Positions 40,174-51,752 of a stretch of DNA of 64,000 nucleotides are shown here, piece after piece. Origin of the DNA: Symbiodinium sp. CCMP2592 (taxonomy: Eukaryota; Sar; Dinophyceae; Suessiales; Symbiodiniaceae); assembly GCA_905221615.1 (NCBI GenBank), contig CAJNDT010001270.1:1-64000 (forward strand), read 5' to 3'. The notes under the pieces are model-generated. The model was not told the origin of the DNA. It made no database searches and saw nothing but the letters and a program-made list of their open reading frames with translations. Position numbers and translations under genes: made by a program. Each line of letters starts with the position of its first letter. The stretch's first letter is position 1.

Positions 40174-41187
40174 TTAAGGTGGGGCGACAGGCCCAGGATT
40201 GAAGTCTCGAAGCTGGCGGATGGCGAGAGGCACGGGAGGTCGAGTCAACTTGGCTTTGGGCTCGGCACTGCCTCTCGGAACTGGAAGTGCGTGTTTCAAC
40301 AGAGTTTCGGTTCCATCTGTGGCACGAACAACCATGGAGTCAACGCTTGCAACATCGCGAGCAGGTCCGTACTGTGGCTCGAAGCTTCTTCTTGCATTTG
40401 TTGGAGCTCTAAACGCACCCGCTTCTTCCAATCGACGTTTGCGACCCTCTGTGAGCTTTTTGTTGTGCTGGAACTTGGCTGCATTATCTTGATAAACGCG
40501 AAAGGTGGCTGCCGGCATCGTCTCCACATCTTCGGGGGCCACCGTCACCGCCGCATGCGGGCGGGCGTTGTAGGCCTCCGTGGCTTCGTCCACGTGGTCG
40601 CCCCACCCGCCGCCGTGCCGGGCCACCTCGCCCGCCAAATCCTTCTTCAATGTTTGGATGGCTCGATCCACCACCGCGGTCGCATTGCGATCCGTCGGGT
40701 CCTTCTGCCGGTGCACCACGCCCCCCGGCAGTGCCGCCTCCAGCCCCCGGAACTCGTTACCCATATCCGTGGTGACGACGTAATTCGACTCGTCCTGGAC
40801 CAGCTGGGGGATGATCTCCGCCGCCGCCCGCGTCACCGTTTGGGCCGACTTGTCGGGCAGGGCCTTCGTGGCCACCTCGCGCGTGAACACATCCGTGACC
40901 ACCAGCCCGAACTTGTTCGGCCCCCGCGTGTTTTGGGCGAAATCGATGAGGTCCGCCTGCAGGCGGTCGTTGGGCCCCTCCGCCGCACTCTTCCCCAGAC
41001 TCCGCGGCTTCGGTGCGAGGATCTGCCTCGCCACGTCGCTGCGCAATGCCGCCTGGGCCCGCGCACTCGTAAGGTCCGCCCGCCCCGGAAACTCTCGCCG
41101 GGCGATCTGATAGAGCTTTCTCGCGTCCCTGACGTTGAAGTCCCGGGCCAGCTGCTGGAACAGCCCGATGGCCTCCTCCTCCGCCAT
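40174..41187 (-). CDS. rve-type (retroviral-like) integrase of the polinton-like element
   Basis: 337 codons, ATG at 41187, intact. The core has QADLIDF (D79), VVTTDMGNEF (D141) and AVVDRAIQTLKKDL (D174). The third position normally carries Glu in the DDE triad, so this copy reads D-D-D with 61- and 32-residue gaps. The N-terminal 70 residues may be a zinc-independent helical domain, and the C-terminal part is basic. It starts 5 bp after the fibre stop, as expected for a compact viral unit. The role would be insertion of the viral DNA into host chromosomes. Whether the Asp substitution is active is unknown. Confidence 0.8.
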   Translation of the reverse strand: MAEEEAIGLFQQLARDFNVRDARKLYQIARREFPGRADLTSARAQAALRSDVARQILAPKPRSLGKSAAEGPNDRLQADLIDFAQNTRGPNKFGLVVTDVFTREVATKALPDKSAQTVTRAAAEIIPQLVQDESNYVVTTDMGNEFRGLEAALPGGVVHRQKDPTDRNATAVVDRAIQTLKKDLAGEVARHGGGWGDHVDEATEAYNARPHAAVTVAPEDVETMPAATFRVYQDNAAKFQHNKKLTEGRKRRLEEAGAFRAPTNARRSFEPQYGPARDVASVDSMVVRATDGTETLLKHALPVPRGSAEPKAKLTRPPVPLAIRQLRDFNPGPVAPP

Positions 41188-41192
41188 TTTCC

Positions 41193-43287
41193 TTAGTCCG
41201 AGTCCTTGCGCCCCCTCTTCTTCTCGAGCTTTTCCACCCTCCTTTGGAGCTTCTTGACCACGCCCCAGAGCACCACCGAGAGCTTCTGGTAGTCAAGGGC
41301 CATCAGCTCCCGGCCGTCCAGGTTCTTCGTCTTGCACATCGTCGCCCCCAGCTTGCCGCTGGCCTGCACGTCCTGGGCCACGAAGCCGATTTGCTCCTTG
41401 CCGCCTCCGATGCGGTCGAAGAGCTGCGGCTCCACCGCGTCGAAGGTCTGCTGCAGCTCCTCCTCCGGGATGGCCCGGACGTTCTCCTTGAGCGCCCGGT
41501 CGCTCAGATTGACGAAGCCGTAGCCGAAGATCACCTCCCCGTCATTGCTCCCGCCGATGTTGGGCTCGATGGCCATGTTGGCCAGACCGTTGGTGGTGTT
41601 GAAGGAGATGAACTGGAACAGGGCGTTCAACTCGCAGTTGCCGCCCGCCCGAACCTTGAGCTCCGCCACGCCGGTCCCGTCGCGGCGGCGTTGCGCACCA
41701 CCACTCCCACCGTGCCGTCCGTGGGTCCCACGGCGATTTGCTCCAGCAGCGGGGAGTCCCCCCCCGACAGGCTCAGGAAGGGCAGGCTGGCTTCGGGGCC
41801 CAGCACCCCGTTGATCCGCGCCGTGTCGTCCATCAGAATGCCGTTGGTCCCGCCCTGGACCGTGAGCCAGGGGGCCGCCGGATCGGCGCGCACCAGGGGC
41901 GCCTGGAGCCTCAGGTCGCTCTCGATCTCAAGATTGGCCGACACGGAGCTGCTGCTGCTGAAGGTCCCCGTGGCAGCGGTGCTGCCGACGAAGAACTGGG
42001 CGAAGTCCGCGGTGGTGGCATTTAAGGTGCGGTTCGAGCGCACGGTGATGTCTTGCTCCAGTCCGATGCCGGCGGCCGCGAAGGAGGCCAGCAGCGTGCC
42101 GTCCTCGGCGCGGATGGTGGTGGTGGCGTTCCGGAGCTGCAGGTCTGCAGCGGCGCTCTGCAGCAGTGGTGTCTGCACGAAGGCGGTGGCCGTGAGGGAG
42201 TTGACGGTGAGGTCCGCCGTGGGGTCCACCCCCGGGCTGTTCTCCAGGTCCGTGACCCGCTGGCCCAGCGAGTTGAAGTTGGCGATGTGAGGGGGTAGCG
42301 GGTGTCGCTCTGTCCCTTCGACCAACAATCACAGGAGATCTGGAGGGTGCTGCCGTTGCCCAAGATGGGCTGGCAGGACAGGGGCGTTTGGCAGAGCAGG
42401 TTCCTGATTATGTTTGGAACAAATTGAGTTTGAGCAAGATTGAAGATGCCGCCTCCCTCGGCGCCGGGAGTGGTGACGAAGTAGCGGGCGTCGAGGGGGG
42501 CCAGGTCATTCGTCCGCAGGAAGCGGGCATCTGCTTCGGCCTTGCTCCACGTATCGCTCCGGATGCGCAAGGTGGACTGGTTGCCCAGGATCGCGTCGCC
42601 GACCAGCGGCGCCTCGAGGAGCAGGTTCCTCACGATGCGGGGCGTGAACTGTTCCTGCACCAAGTTCCAGATTTGCCCCGACTCGGCGCCGGGAGCGCGC
42701 ACAAAGTAGCGGGCGTCCCCCGCGGTCTGGTCCAGCAATCCGGCGACGGCATCGTCGATCTCGGTCTGGGTGCGGCCCGACGTCCAATACTGGGTTAGCG
42801 TTGCCGTGAGCAGGGAGTCCAGCTCGGTCCTGGGATAAAACGAGAGGAGCTCGTTGGCCACGTAGCCCTGCGTCTGGGAGATGGTGTAGTAGTTCGACAG
42901 GTCCGTGCCGCTGGTCACGGCGTCGGCGATGGCCTGGTCCGTTTCCGCTCGGCTGTAGAAGTCCAGCAGGGCCGTGATGATCTTCGAGTCCACCTGGCTG
43001 CTGTCGTCGTAGCTCGAGAGGGCCGAGGAGATGGCCGCGCTCACCTGGCTGCTGGTCTGGTAGTTGGCCAGCTCTCCGGCCACGAAGCTGGACACTTCGG
43101 TCTGGTCCCAGTAGGGCACCAGCTCGCCGGCGATGAGCGCCAGCACCTGGGCCTCCGTCCGGTATTGGGACAAATTGAGCGCGTCGATCGCCGCCGTGAT
43201 GGCAGCTCCTGTCTCCAGCTGCGTGTAGGTCTGACTCCTGGGGTAGGAGTCGGACTCGATGAGGATGGTGTCGTCGAGGTTCCCTGA
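41193..43287 (-). pseudogene. Viral fibre protein, C-terminal part with S74 intramolecular chaperone
   Basis: Three - strand frames follow on: 43287 to about 42300, 42328 to about 41690, and 41669-41193, separated by single-base indels near 42300 and 41690. The first has repeated AETD/YSRAETDQAIADAV-type segments typical of trimeric tail or fibre shafts. The second has beta-rich NSLTATAFV...SLSGGDS repeats. The third ends with SDRALKENVRAIP, QIGFVAQDVQ and a coiled coil, the peptidase S74 endosialidase-chaperone domain that trimerises and releases fibres. The 5' part lies beyond the 14.66-kb transposon at 57953-59150. Together roughly 1,100 residues are encoded. Confidence 0.8.
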
Positions 43288-43290
43288 GTC
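43288..43290 (+). repeat. 3-bp target duplication GTC, left
   Basis: GTC here and at 57950-57952. Flanking fibre codons are in register across the insertion if one GTC copy is removed. Confidence 0.75.
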
Positions 43291-43375
43291 TGCTGTTTAC
43301 CTAATTTTACACTTTGGCTTGATTTACTGTAAACGAAGGATTTAGTGTAAAATGACCAAATTTACGTAAATTTTC

Positions 43376-43739
43376 TGGTGAGCTAAAAACATGACAAAAC
43401 ACATAAAAACATTATGCAAACACAAACATGGAACTCATATTTGCGGCTGCAAACTTAGACACCACATGTAAAGGATTTAAAAAAATCACCGGCATGAGTT
43501 TGTTTTGCTCTGCAATCGCAGACACCACATGTAAAGGATCCACAGCAGAAGTAAGGACTTTTCCGAAAATTCGCAGGCCCAAAGCCATAAACTAACCAAA
43601 GAGAATCCATGCAGATTGCTTATAAGATCCACACCAGTATATACGACAACTGTGATTCAAAAGCCCAAACAAAAGACCAGGAGCACCACATATAGCAGAG
43701 AGACACTCTTTTTTTTCGCGACAGAAAAGAAAGAAGCTC
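43376..43739 (-). other. Left subterminal DNA, no gene seen
   Basis: Contains two copies of GACACCACATGTAAAGGAT (about 43457 and 43521), a likely subterminal direct repeat. Confidence 0.6.
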
Positions 43740-46025
43740 TCACGATCGCCCAACTTTGCCCCGCAGAAACAAAAGGTGCCTCTCTTTGAGGGCAGCCTTT
43801 TTGGAAGCATGCCAGTGCTTCACCCCTGCCAAACAACTCTTCCATAGAATCTGCAGGCGATGCATCGTCGTCTCTCCCTTGTAGCACCAGACCATCGACG
43901 GATGAATAAAACTGCTGAGTAGGAGACTATGCAAAACGAAGTGGGTCTTACTTGTGAGATTGAAGAGCTTCTCCCCCGTCCCTTTGTAGTGGGCTTGCAG
44001 GCTGCTGTGGAGCTGTGCCATTTGGCAACCGAGCTTGAAAGCCAGGTTTGCTTGCTCCTCAGGTAAAGCCAAGAAGCCGTACCGTGGCCCATAAGCTTCC
44101 AATATTTCAGCCAGCTGCAGGTTCAACCGCAAAAAGAGCCGGATTTGCTTGTGTTGATAGATACCCTCGTCCATTTGCTCTTCGAATAGAGCAAGAATTG
44201 CACTGTCCAAAGATTGAATATCGGAAGCTCTTCCTCTCATCTTGGGGAATCCTTTTTTTGGTTGTATCATTGTAAGTTTCAGAAGTCGCTGGCGGAATGT
44301 GTATCTGGTTTCGTTGTCTCGCTGGTACTTCTTGATGAAGGAGTCGCAGTATTTCAAATTCGCCAAGATACTCCCACCCAAACAATCGTGGACCACGATG
44401 CTGAGCACGGAGCCATAAAAAAACTGTATCCACCCCAAAAACATACAATGCATATAGTCCATCGTGATACAAAGTCCCGAAAAGCCAGGTAAAGAATACA
44501 GCTGGCATGATGGATTCCAGTGGGATCTCCAGTTGGTGGTGGTGAGGCACGAGGCTTGCCACGGCGAATTTGCACGATTGTCCATCCATGTTAGTGGTCC
44601 TTTGAAGGCGGCCCGACAAAGAGCACAAGGTTTGCTGTGATTGCTCCATCGTGGAACCTCCAGCCATTTCGCATAATAATCCAAGTCGCCAGCCATTTGA
44701 ACCAGGACACCATAATATCCTCCGCATAGGTCGGTTCCCGCTCGTTCGCCCTCCTTTGTACTGGCCCCATACCTCTGTGCCGTGTAACAAACATTTTCTT
44801 ACTTGTGAGACAGGTTCATATATATCTACATATATATATCTACATGTGGTGAGAGGGTTTTTTACGTATACTGTGTGGTGATTTTTCTCACATCCGGTTC
44901 GTGCTGCTTTGGGATTCCACGGGTCCGTGGTTTTGTGGCTTATATATGTTTATACGATATTATATACTGTGTATATATATATATATATCATCACCATCAA
45001 GGAAGCTGTTGGGTTAGGGTTGGATTTGAGAACAGGGCTCTCATACATAGGGTGTGTATGTATATAGTCACATATCTAAAACAGGACCCACATCATAAAA
45101 AATCAAGAAAGACAAAAAGGCTTACAGCTTATAGGGTTCCCACAGGGTCCTAAAATGTAAGGGTTTCCAGATTTCTGGCACATGTGTACATATACAACAA
45201 CACACCAGGCTGCTTCTTGCCTTGCCAATCCCGAGCAGGCCATTTACCGGTGTAAAGAATGTTGAAAGACCAATACATCACTTGCCAAAAAGTTTCCATT
45301 GTCCCAGCCCCCTCGCCGCCAGCCGGAATAATGAACTTCTCAAAAACGCCCCAAATGTAGAGGTTGCAATCGGCAGCAGATCGGCCGGCCGCTGTGGCCA
45401 TCAGCGATACCCATGAAAAAGCCAAAACACTGCGAGCCCATATCTTGCCCACTCCAAAAACAGGAACTTCGTCGCCGTGTATGCAAAGGGGAATAGCCCT
45501 TTGCATCCAATTAGCTCGCGATTTTACCGCATGATTTGACATGCAAGGGTGTCCATTGAACGATCTCCAAAACCGAGGCAAAGCCTCCGCATCAGGCAAC
45601 ACAGAAGTAATCCATCCAGTCGTCGTCTTCCAAAGGTGGTGCATAATCTCGTGCGGAAGCAATATCATGGAAGTCGCCGTGCCTTCGACTTGTCCTGCTA
45701 AGGGGATATTAAATTCTGTCGGCATCGGAAGATTGGACTGCTGGGCCAAGTGGTTGTCAATAGAAGATTGCAAATTTTTTCCATGCTTCACCTTGCTGAG
45801 CCTGTCCAAATCAGGAAGAATTTTCCCGTCCCTTGCATTTCTAATATCGGCAGCCGCTGCAACTGCAATTGCATGAATCATAGAGGCCGACAGGAGGCCT
45901 TGTGCCAAATACGTCATCAGCAAATCGTGCAAAGAACTTGAGGTGGACTTCTCACTCACCGCCTGGCCCAATCTCTGTTGGACCCCACCCTTTCGTCGCT
46001 TTCGCTCGGGCCCTGCATCCTCCAT
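43740..46025 (-). CDS. Tnp2-like transposase, at least two exons
   Basis: Exon 1 runs from ATG 46025 (MEDAGPERKRRKGG) to about 45216 and exon 2 from about 44782 to the stop at 43740-43742. Between them is an AT-rich intron with TA runs. Exon 1 ends with LHGDEVPVFGVGKIWARS (variant CIHGDEVPVFG) and WPARDWQGKK. Exon 2 opens YGASTKEGERAGTDLCGGYYG, then DLDYYAKWLEVPRW, PCALC, LPGF and MDYMHCMFLG. This order (HGD, ARDW, YAK, CxxC, PG..D.MH..LG) is that of dinoflagellate transposases related to Tnp2/CACTA. Exon edges are approximate and a further 3' exon is possible. Confidence 0.68.
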
Positions 46026-46776
46026 GGTACCTTCTCTCCATATATAAATAAACAGAACAGCACCTTTATGCAAAGTTGGTGTTTGTTGCCAGCTGAACTT
46101 TTGTGCCTTATTTCATACAGTGGTTTGTTCGCTATAGCCATAAAACATTTTATAAGGACGGGACACACATGGTCAGACACACCGAGCATTGAGGCTGAGG
46201 CTTGTGAGCAAGTTATACATATATGTGTGGGCACCAAATATACTATACAAACAACAACAGAAAGCTTTTGCCCCAACCCCGCAAAACCCAAACCCCCTAA
46301 ACCACACGGTCCACTGCCCCTCAATCTGGACGAAACAAATCTTGTGAGGGTTTATATATAAGGTTCAGGATTTAAGGGTTTATAGAGGGTTCAGGGTTTG
46401 GGGTTACGAAGGTTGTGTTGTGAGCTTCACAGGGTTTTGGAGGTATGGACTTTCATGGTTGATTCAATGCTTGAGGTTCGGAGGTATAGCTTTACACATG
46501 TGTGCACTCACACATGCAAAGCAGGCTACAACAACACCATCGGTGTTATATATACTCTAAAATTGAAGCTGAAAGTCACGAAGACCAACACCCCAACATG
46601 ATTCAAAAGGTTATAGTTATACACGTCGTTGCTCACATGTAAAAATCACCAGAAAAGCGCCAAATCTCAAGCTCTCATCATCGCCGTTGCTTTTTTCTCT
46701 CATCGCCAAAACTCAGAATCGCCGTTTGCACCACATAGAGGCGACAGCTCCGGAACTGCACACATTCAAAATCTGT

Positions 46777-47900
46777 CTAGCATCCTTTTTTGGCTCGGAC
46801 AGTCAACTTGGCTTTCACGGCTGCCATTTGTTCTTCGAGATGAGTTGCTACTCGCCCGGACTCTCTCATGGTCTTGGAATATGATGAGACCGTGATCGGC
46901 CCGTCCTCATTCTCATCCTCGTACTCGTGCCACGAGAGAAGGTGCTCAAGTCCCTGCTTCGATTTTGTTGCTTGTTGGACGATGCTCTTCCTTACAGCTG
47001 TGGGGTCTCACACAGGTTTCGGTGTTCGGGCACTGGGTTTACTTGCGAGAGAAAGCACAACACTTTGGTTACATGCGACTGTTGTTGAAGAGACTACTTT
47101 TACGAGTTAAAGTTTGTGCTTTACTTGCGAAGACAAAGGTTGAAGCCTCCATGTATTTACTTACGAGTTAAATTGGTGACTTTACTTGCGAGGATAAAAA
47201 AGTTGAAGCTTTTGGCAAGGTTGTTTCAGGAATACAAAACCAGTCCAAGTCGCACACTCTGGTACATGTCCTTGTCCTGCTTCTCATCCACGGAAGCAAC
47301 CAACTTTCTGCCCTCGACAAGGATCTTATTGTAGGCCGCGATCGCCTTTGTAAGCTGCCCATCTGCTGCCTTCCACAGCTTCTCCGTCATGTTCCTGCTG
47401 GCGGCCACGGTACCATCGCAGATTGCGAGCTGCTCTGAGTCATTTGTCAGAGCTCTCTGGGGCTTTGCTTTGCCCTCGCTCTTCTCCTCAAACAAACCAA
47501 TCCTCCAATCCTTGGACTGCTTCTCGAAGAACTTGGCCTCGCCATCCTTCGCTTTGGCATCGGAGCCCATGGAAAACTTCTTCTCCTTCCCTGAAGTGGA
47601 GTTGTGCACATCCTCGGACCACATGTAACGATCGGGTCCGTTCTTGGAACGGACAGCGATGATCTCGCCACTCTCGAGTGCGGCTTCGAACTGCTCATTG
47701 CTAAGATTGAATTTCCCCTGAAGCAAGATTTTGCCCAGGGTTTTCTTCTTGTTGGTCGCCTCGGACTTCGTGTAGTTCTCCTCGCTCCACCCACAGAAGA
47801 AAAGACAAGCCGAAGGGGTTTAGGGTTCAAGCTTAAGGGTTTGAGGCTTGAAGGTTTTAGGGTTCAGGGCTTCGTCGTTTGAGGCTTTGGGGTTTGGGGT

Positions 47901-47935
<35 letters not shown>

Positions 47936-49246
47936 GGTGCACAGGTTCAGGGTTTAAGGTTTGGGGTGCACGAAGGGTTGTGGTCATCATTATTATACGT
48001 ATAGTATAGCAATTATATATAATATATATTGTATGGGAATGCATTTATAGAGTGTTTTTAGATATGCATATATGGTATAATAAAAATAAATGTAGTAGAG
48101 CCCTCTATAAACAGTTAGAACTACAAAACAAAAGCCGGTGGGGTCCAGAGTTCAAGGTGTATGGGGTTGAAGGTTTTAAATTTTCTAAAGGTGTAAGGCT
48201 TATGCAGGCTTTAGGGTTCATGGCTTCGTAGTTTACATATAAGGTTTAAGGGTTGTGGTGTATTAGGGTTTCAAGGTTTTGCTCATTGTAAAACTATAGC
48301 TATAAGCTGGACCTATATATACTATAGATACTTTATACACTCCCCGACTTCGCCTTCGGCTTCGAAGTGCCTCTCCACTTAAGGAAGCGAGCACACCTTG
48401 AAATCACCCCCGATACCCATCTTTTCGTCGTCACCTGCATGGAGTGGAACATTGGTTTGGCAAAGTTGAGAACCAGGCTGGTGTCAACACCGGATCGTCG
48501 GTCGATAGCATTGTTGATAAGCTCCCGCTGTCTCTGCCGCTTGCCCGTTTTCATCTTCTGGGACTTCTCCCATGCATCTTCGAGCCATTCTGGCAATGAC
48601 CCGTCCTTTAGCAGGCTCATGAACTTGTGCTGCTTGCTGCGGTCCATCTTCCCCGAGTCCTTCGCCGGGTCTTCCATGGCCAGCACCTCGTCGTCTGTGG
48701 GTGTCTCCTCCTCTGGCTGCTCTTCGGCGGCATCCTCCACCTCCTCGAATCCATCAGCCCAGTTGTCCTCCAGCTTCCGCTTCTTGTTGTTGTCATTCTG
48801 CTTGGGAGTGTTTTTGCTGCTGCTGCTGCTACTGGGCTTGCTTCCTTTCTCTTGCTCCTTGCCCTTGTTCTCCTTCTTGTTCTCGTTCTTGTTCTTCTTC
48901 TCCTTGGCTGGGGCCTTTGCTTCGGCCTTTGCTTTGCCCTTTGCTTTGGCCTTTGGGGTGCTCTTTGGGTTGGCCTTCGGAGTGGGCTTTTGATTGGGCT
49001 TGCTCTTTGCTGCTGTTGCTTTCGTTGTTCCTTCTGCTGCAGGCTTTTTCAAAATCCCGGTCCCGGGCTCTTTCTTTATCGTGATCTTCGCCGCCGGCTT
49101 CTTCATGGGCACCTCCTGCTCTTCTTCTTCTGCCTGCTCGTCCTGGGGCTCTTCCTCGGCCTTCGTATACATATATATATAACACTCTGGTTTTACAAAA
49201 CACAAAAACCAAAAAGCGCCTCCGGAGCTTGGCTGTCTTCAGCCAT
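46777..49246 (-). CDS. Lys-rich accessory protein of the CACTA-like element, multi-exon
   Basis: A probable first exon begins at ATG 49246 (MAEDSQAPEALF) and is followed by a short TA-rich intron. The main exon, about 49165 to 48333, is a low-complexity Lys/Ala/Glu region (KKPAAK, KPTPKANPKSTPKAKAKG) followed by EDPAKDSGKMDRSKQHKFMSLL and LPEWLEDAWEK. The next exon, about 47790-47226, has GKFNLSNEQFEAALESGEI and KDWRIGLFEEKSEGK. A last exon, about 46955-46777, reads DGPITVSSYSKTMRESGRV and stops. Introns contain TA runs and TTTAGGG-like DNA. A basic tail plus folded core would suit DNA binding; no catalytic motif seen. Confidence 0.55.
47830..48330 (-). other. AT-rich intron with TA runs
   Basis: Long intron of the Lys-rich gene: TTTAGGG-related repeats at 47815-47900, (TA)n at 47904-47934, no coding. 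Confidence 0.5.
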
Positions 49247-50220
49247 CGCAGGGAAAACACGAACAGTAAAGATGATATACTGTCCTCACAAAAAAGGCAC
49301 CCCTCGCTGAAGTGCTCACAGCTGCAGATAGAAGTAAACATAATTGTCATCGCAGTGTAAGTTCTCTCTGACATGCAGACAACACCGAATGTGTTTCGTC
49401 ACAGTCATAGTATAGCTTGAATCACACAAGTATATATAATTTTCTCGCCAGCTCTGGTGTAAAGACACATGCAAGCTTCTGTGTGGGGTCTGGCACACAG
49501 GTTTGAGGTTGAAGGGTTTCGGGGTTCTGTATATAAGGTATATAGTTTAGGGTTCAGGGTTTATATGACATCAGTTGTTGGGTTCTCGGGCTTTTATAGG
49601 CAGTCTCCTGGAGTCGGCCCGGCTCATTGTTTTGCTTCACACTTGCAGGCACGATAAAGTATAGAAGTTACTGCTGTGCAGAAAAACAGCTGCTCTTATA
49701 TCTAGCTCCGTCTGCAAAAGCAACGAGACAATTTAATTATGTACATGCACTTCTGTACAACGTGCTGGCAAGTCGTAGCTCACTGGTCTTGCTGCTCAGC
49801 TGCTGCTTCGCTCCACCAGACCCAGTACCAGACCCTTGGGGATTATGTATAATATTCAAAAGCCAAATTACTCTCCTAAACAAAACCTATACAATAGATC
49901 TAATGCAACCAAGTTGCTGTCGTCCATGATGGACACAGGTCCGCCAAGCCCATTTCCACACTCGTTTGGGCGACCGGCTCCGGCTTCGGCTTCGGCTCCT
50001 GTCTTCCTGGAACACGAGAATATAGCTATTCCCTTTCTGCATTCAGAAAAGTGACTATGTGGTTCGTCGGAAAAACAAAAGAACAACACAGGTCTCCTGT
50101 CGTGGCATCTTCGAAGAGAGGCTTTGTTCTGTCTAGTCAGGGAGGGAGAAGGACAGACTTTTTTGGAGCCGAAAAGCTATACAATATACGATTGATCCTC
50201 GCAGAGCACCGTATATAGTG
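49247..50220 (-). other. Intergenic region with a possible RS-rich exon
   Basis: No secure gene. On the - strand about 50020-49960, one frame reads DRSRSRSRSRSPKR, which could be an exon, but no splice partners are clear. Confidence 0.3.
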
Positions 50221-50525
50221 TTGGATGTGGGGCGGTGGGTTGGGGGGGGTGGGGGTGGGGGGTGTGGGGGTGGGGGGTGGGGGGTGGGGGTGGGGGTGGG
50301 GGGTGGGGGGTGTGGGGGTGGGGGGTGGGAGATGGGGGGTGGGGGGTGTGAGTGTGGGGGGTGGGGGGTGTGGGGAGTGTGGTGGGGGGTGGGGGGTGGG
50401 TGGGTGGTTGGGTGGGGGGTGGGGGGTGGGTGGGTGGTTGGGGGGTGGGGGGTGGGGGATGGGGGTGGGGGGTGGGGTGGTGGGTGGGTGGGGGGGAGGT
50501 GGGGGCTGGTGGGGTGGGCTGGGGA
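50221..50525 (+). repeat. 300-bp G-rich GGGGTGGGGGG array
   Basis: Almost only G and T on the + strand, with dozens of G-runs of 3-6. Very strong G-quadruplex potential. Because the element's genes are on the - strand, their transcripts would contain the C-rich side. Open Gly-rich frames here are not genes. Confidence 0.95.
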
Positions 50526-50545
50526 GTTTGTCAATGGATTTTAAG

Positions 50546-50799
50546 CAGATTTTACAAAAAAATCAACAGGTTTTCCAAAAAATCTCGATGCAGTTTCGAT
50601 GCAGTTTGTATGCAGTTTCGATGCTGTTTCGATGCGGTTTTAAAACTACATACAAACTGCATCGCGAAATGCTGTAAAAGCTATGCAGTTTGTATGTAGT
50701 TTTAAAACCGCATCGAAACAGCATCGAAACTGCATATAAACTGCATCGAAACTGCATCGAGATTTTTTGGAAAACCTCTTGATTTTTTTGTAAAATCTG
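50546..50799. repeat. 254-bp hairpin next to the G-rich array
   Basis: Arms 50546-50662 and 50683-50799 (117 bp, about two mismatches; coordinates sum to 101345) around a 20-bp loop. The arms contain repeated CGATGCAGTTT units. Different in sequence from the hairpin at 38275. Confidence 0.92.
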
Positions 50800-51752
50800 C
50801 TGAAATTTTTGTAAAATCTATGGAAAATTTGGGGGAGATTGTTGCAAAACCTGCCCACCGGTGCCTTTCCGGTGTGTTGTTCGAGTCTCGCATGTAAGGT
50901 CTAAGCCGCATCTCATCGGATCCCCACAAGTGGTTTCCCAGCTTCAAGCGCTACGCTTCGTGTGTGGGGACCGGCACACTGTGTGTCTAAACCCGAAACC
51001 CTAAACCCCTAAACCCCGAGACCCCTGAGCCCCTAAGCCCTCTCTCTATATATAGATGCATGAATACAGGTTCTGCAATCTACATGTTCGGTTTGGGGAT
51101 TCAGGGCTTCATGTGTGGTGTATGCAGTATCTTCATAAATGGTTTAGGGTTCGGGCCGGGCTGTTTTTTGTCCTATCGTGTGACTTGATAGGCCCTTCAA
51201 GCAACCCAGGCATGTTCACATGTGTTCTCTATACACTCTATAGACATGTGCACGTGTGTATGTAGCCACCACCACAATCTCTGCGACTACAACTCTTTCC
51301 AATCGCCCGCTTCACTTGCTTGTCGGAGTCTCGCACAGCTTCGCAATTATCCGGATGTGCAGACGACCTTCTGAGGATCCTCGAGGTTTTGTTGCCTGGG
51401 CACATATAATGTAGTGTGGTGTAAGTTCGACTATGTATATACATATATGTATATATAGATATATGTATAAAGAAACATATACATATACATATGCACACAT
51501 ACGTGCTTATTTGTAGACTATGCATCTACAATTTTATACTACATCCATGGGGTCGCTGCACATTGTGCTTAATTGTGAGAAAAATGAGTGGCTCGGCCTG
51601 TCTCATCGTCTCTCGTGCAGCACTGTGCTGTTGCCATCGCCGTTACTGTTGTGTAAAGCTTTATCCCTCTAGACTATATGCTATAGACACACAAACAGCA
51701 CAGGGGTTTAAGGGTTTAGGGTTTTAAGGGTTTATAGGGCACTGCATTATAT
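50800..51752 (-). other. Intergenic, no gene seen
   Basis: AACCCTAAACCCCTAAACC at 50996-51016, TA and ATAC runs at 51434-51490, no supported coding frame. Confidence 0.45.

Noticed and set aside
41244-42290. 348-codon + strand frame
   Set aside because: Antisense to the fibre gene; the opposite strand has the S74 domain.
50218-50699. Gly/Val/Trp-rich + strand frames and Pro/His-rich - strand frame
   Set aside because: Produced by the G/T-only array.
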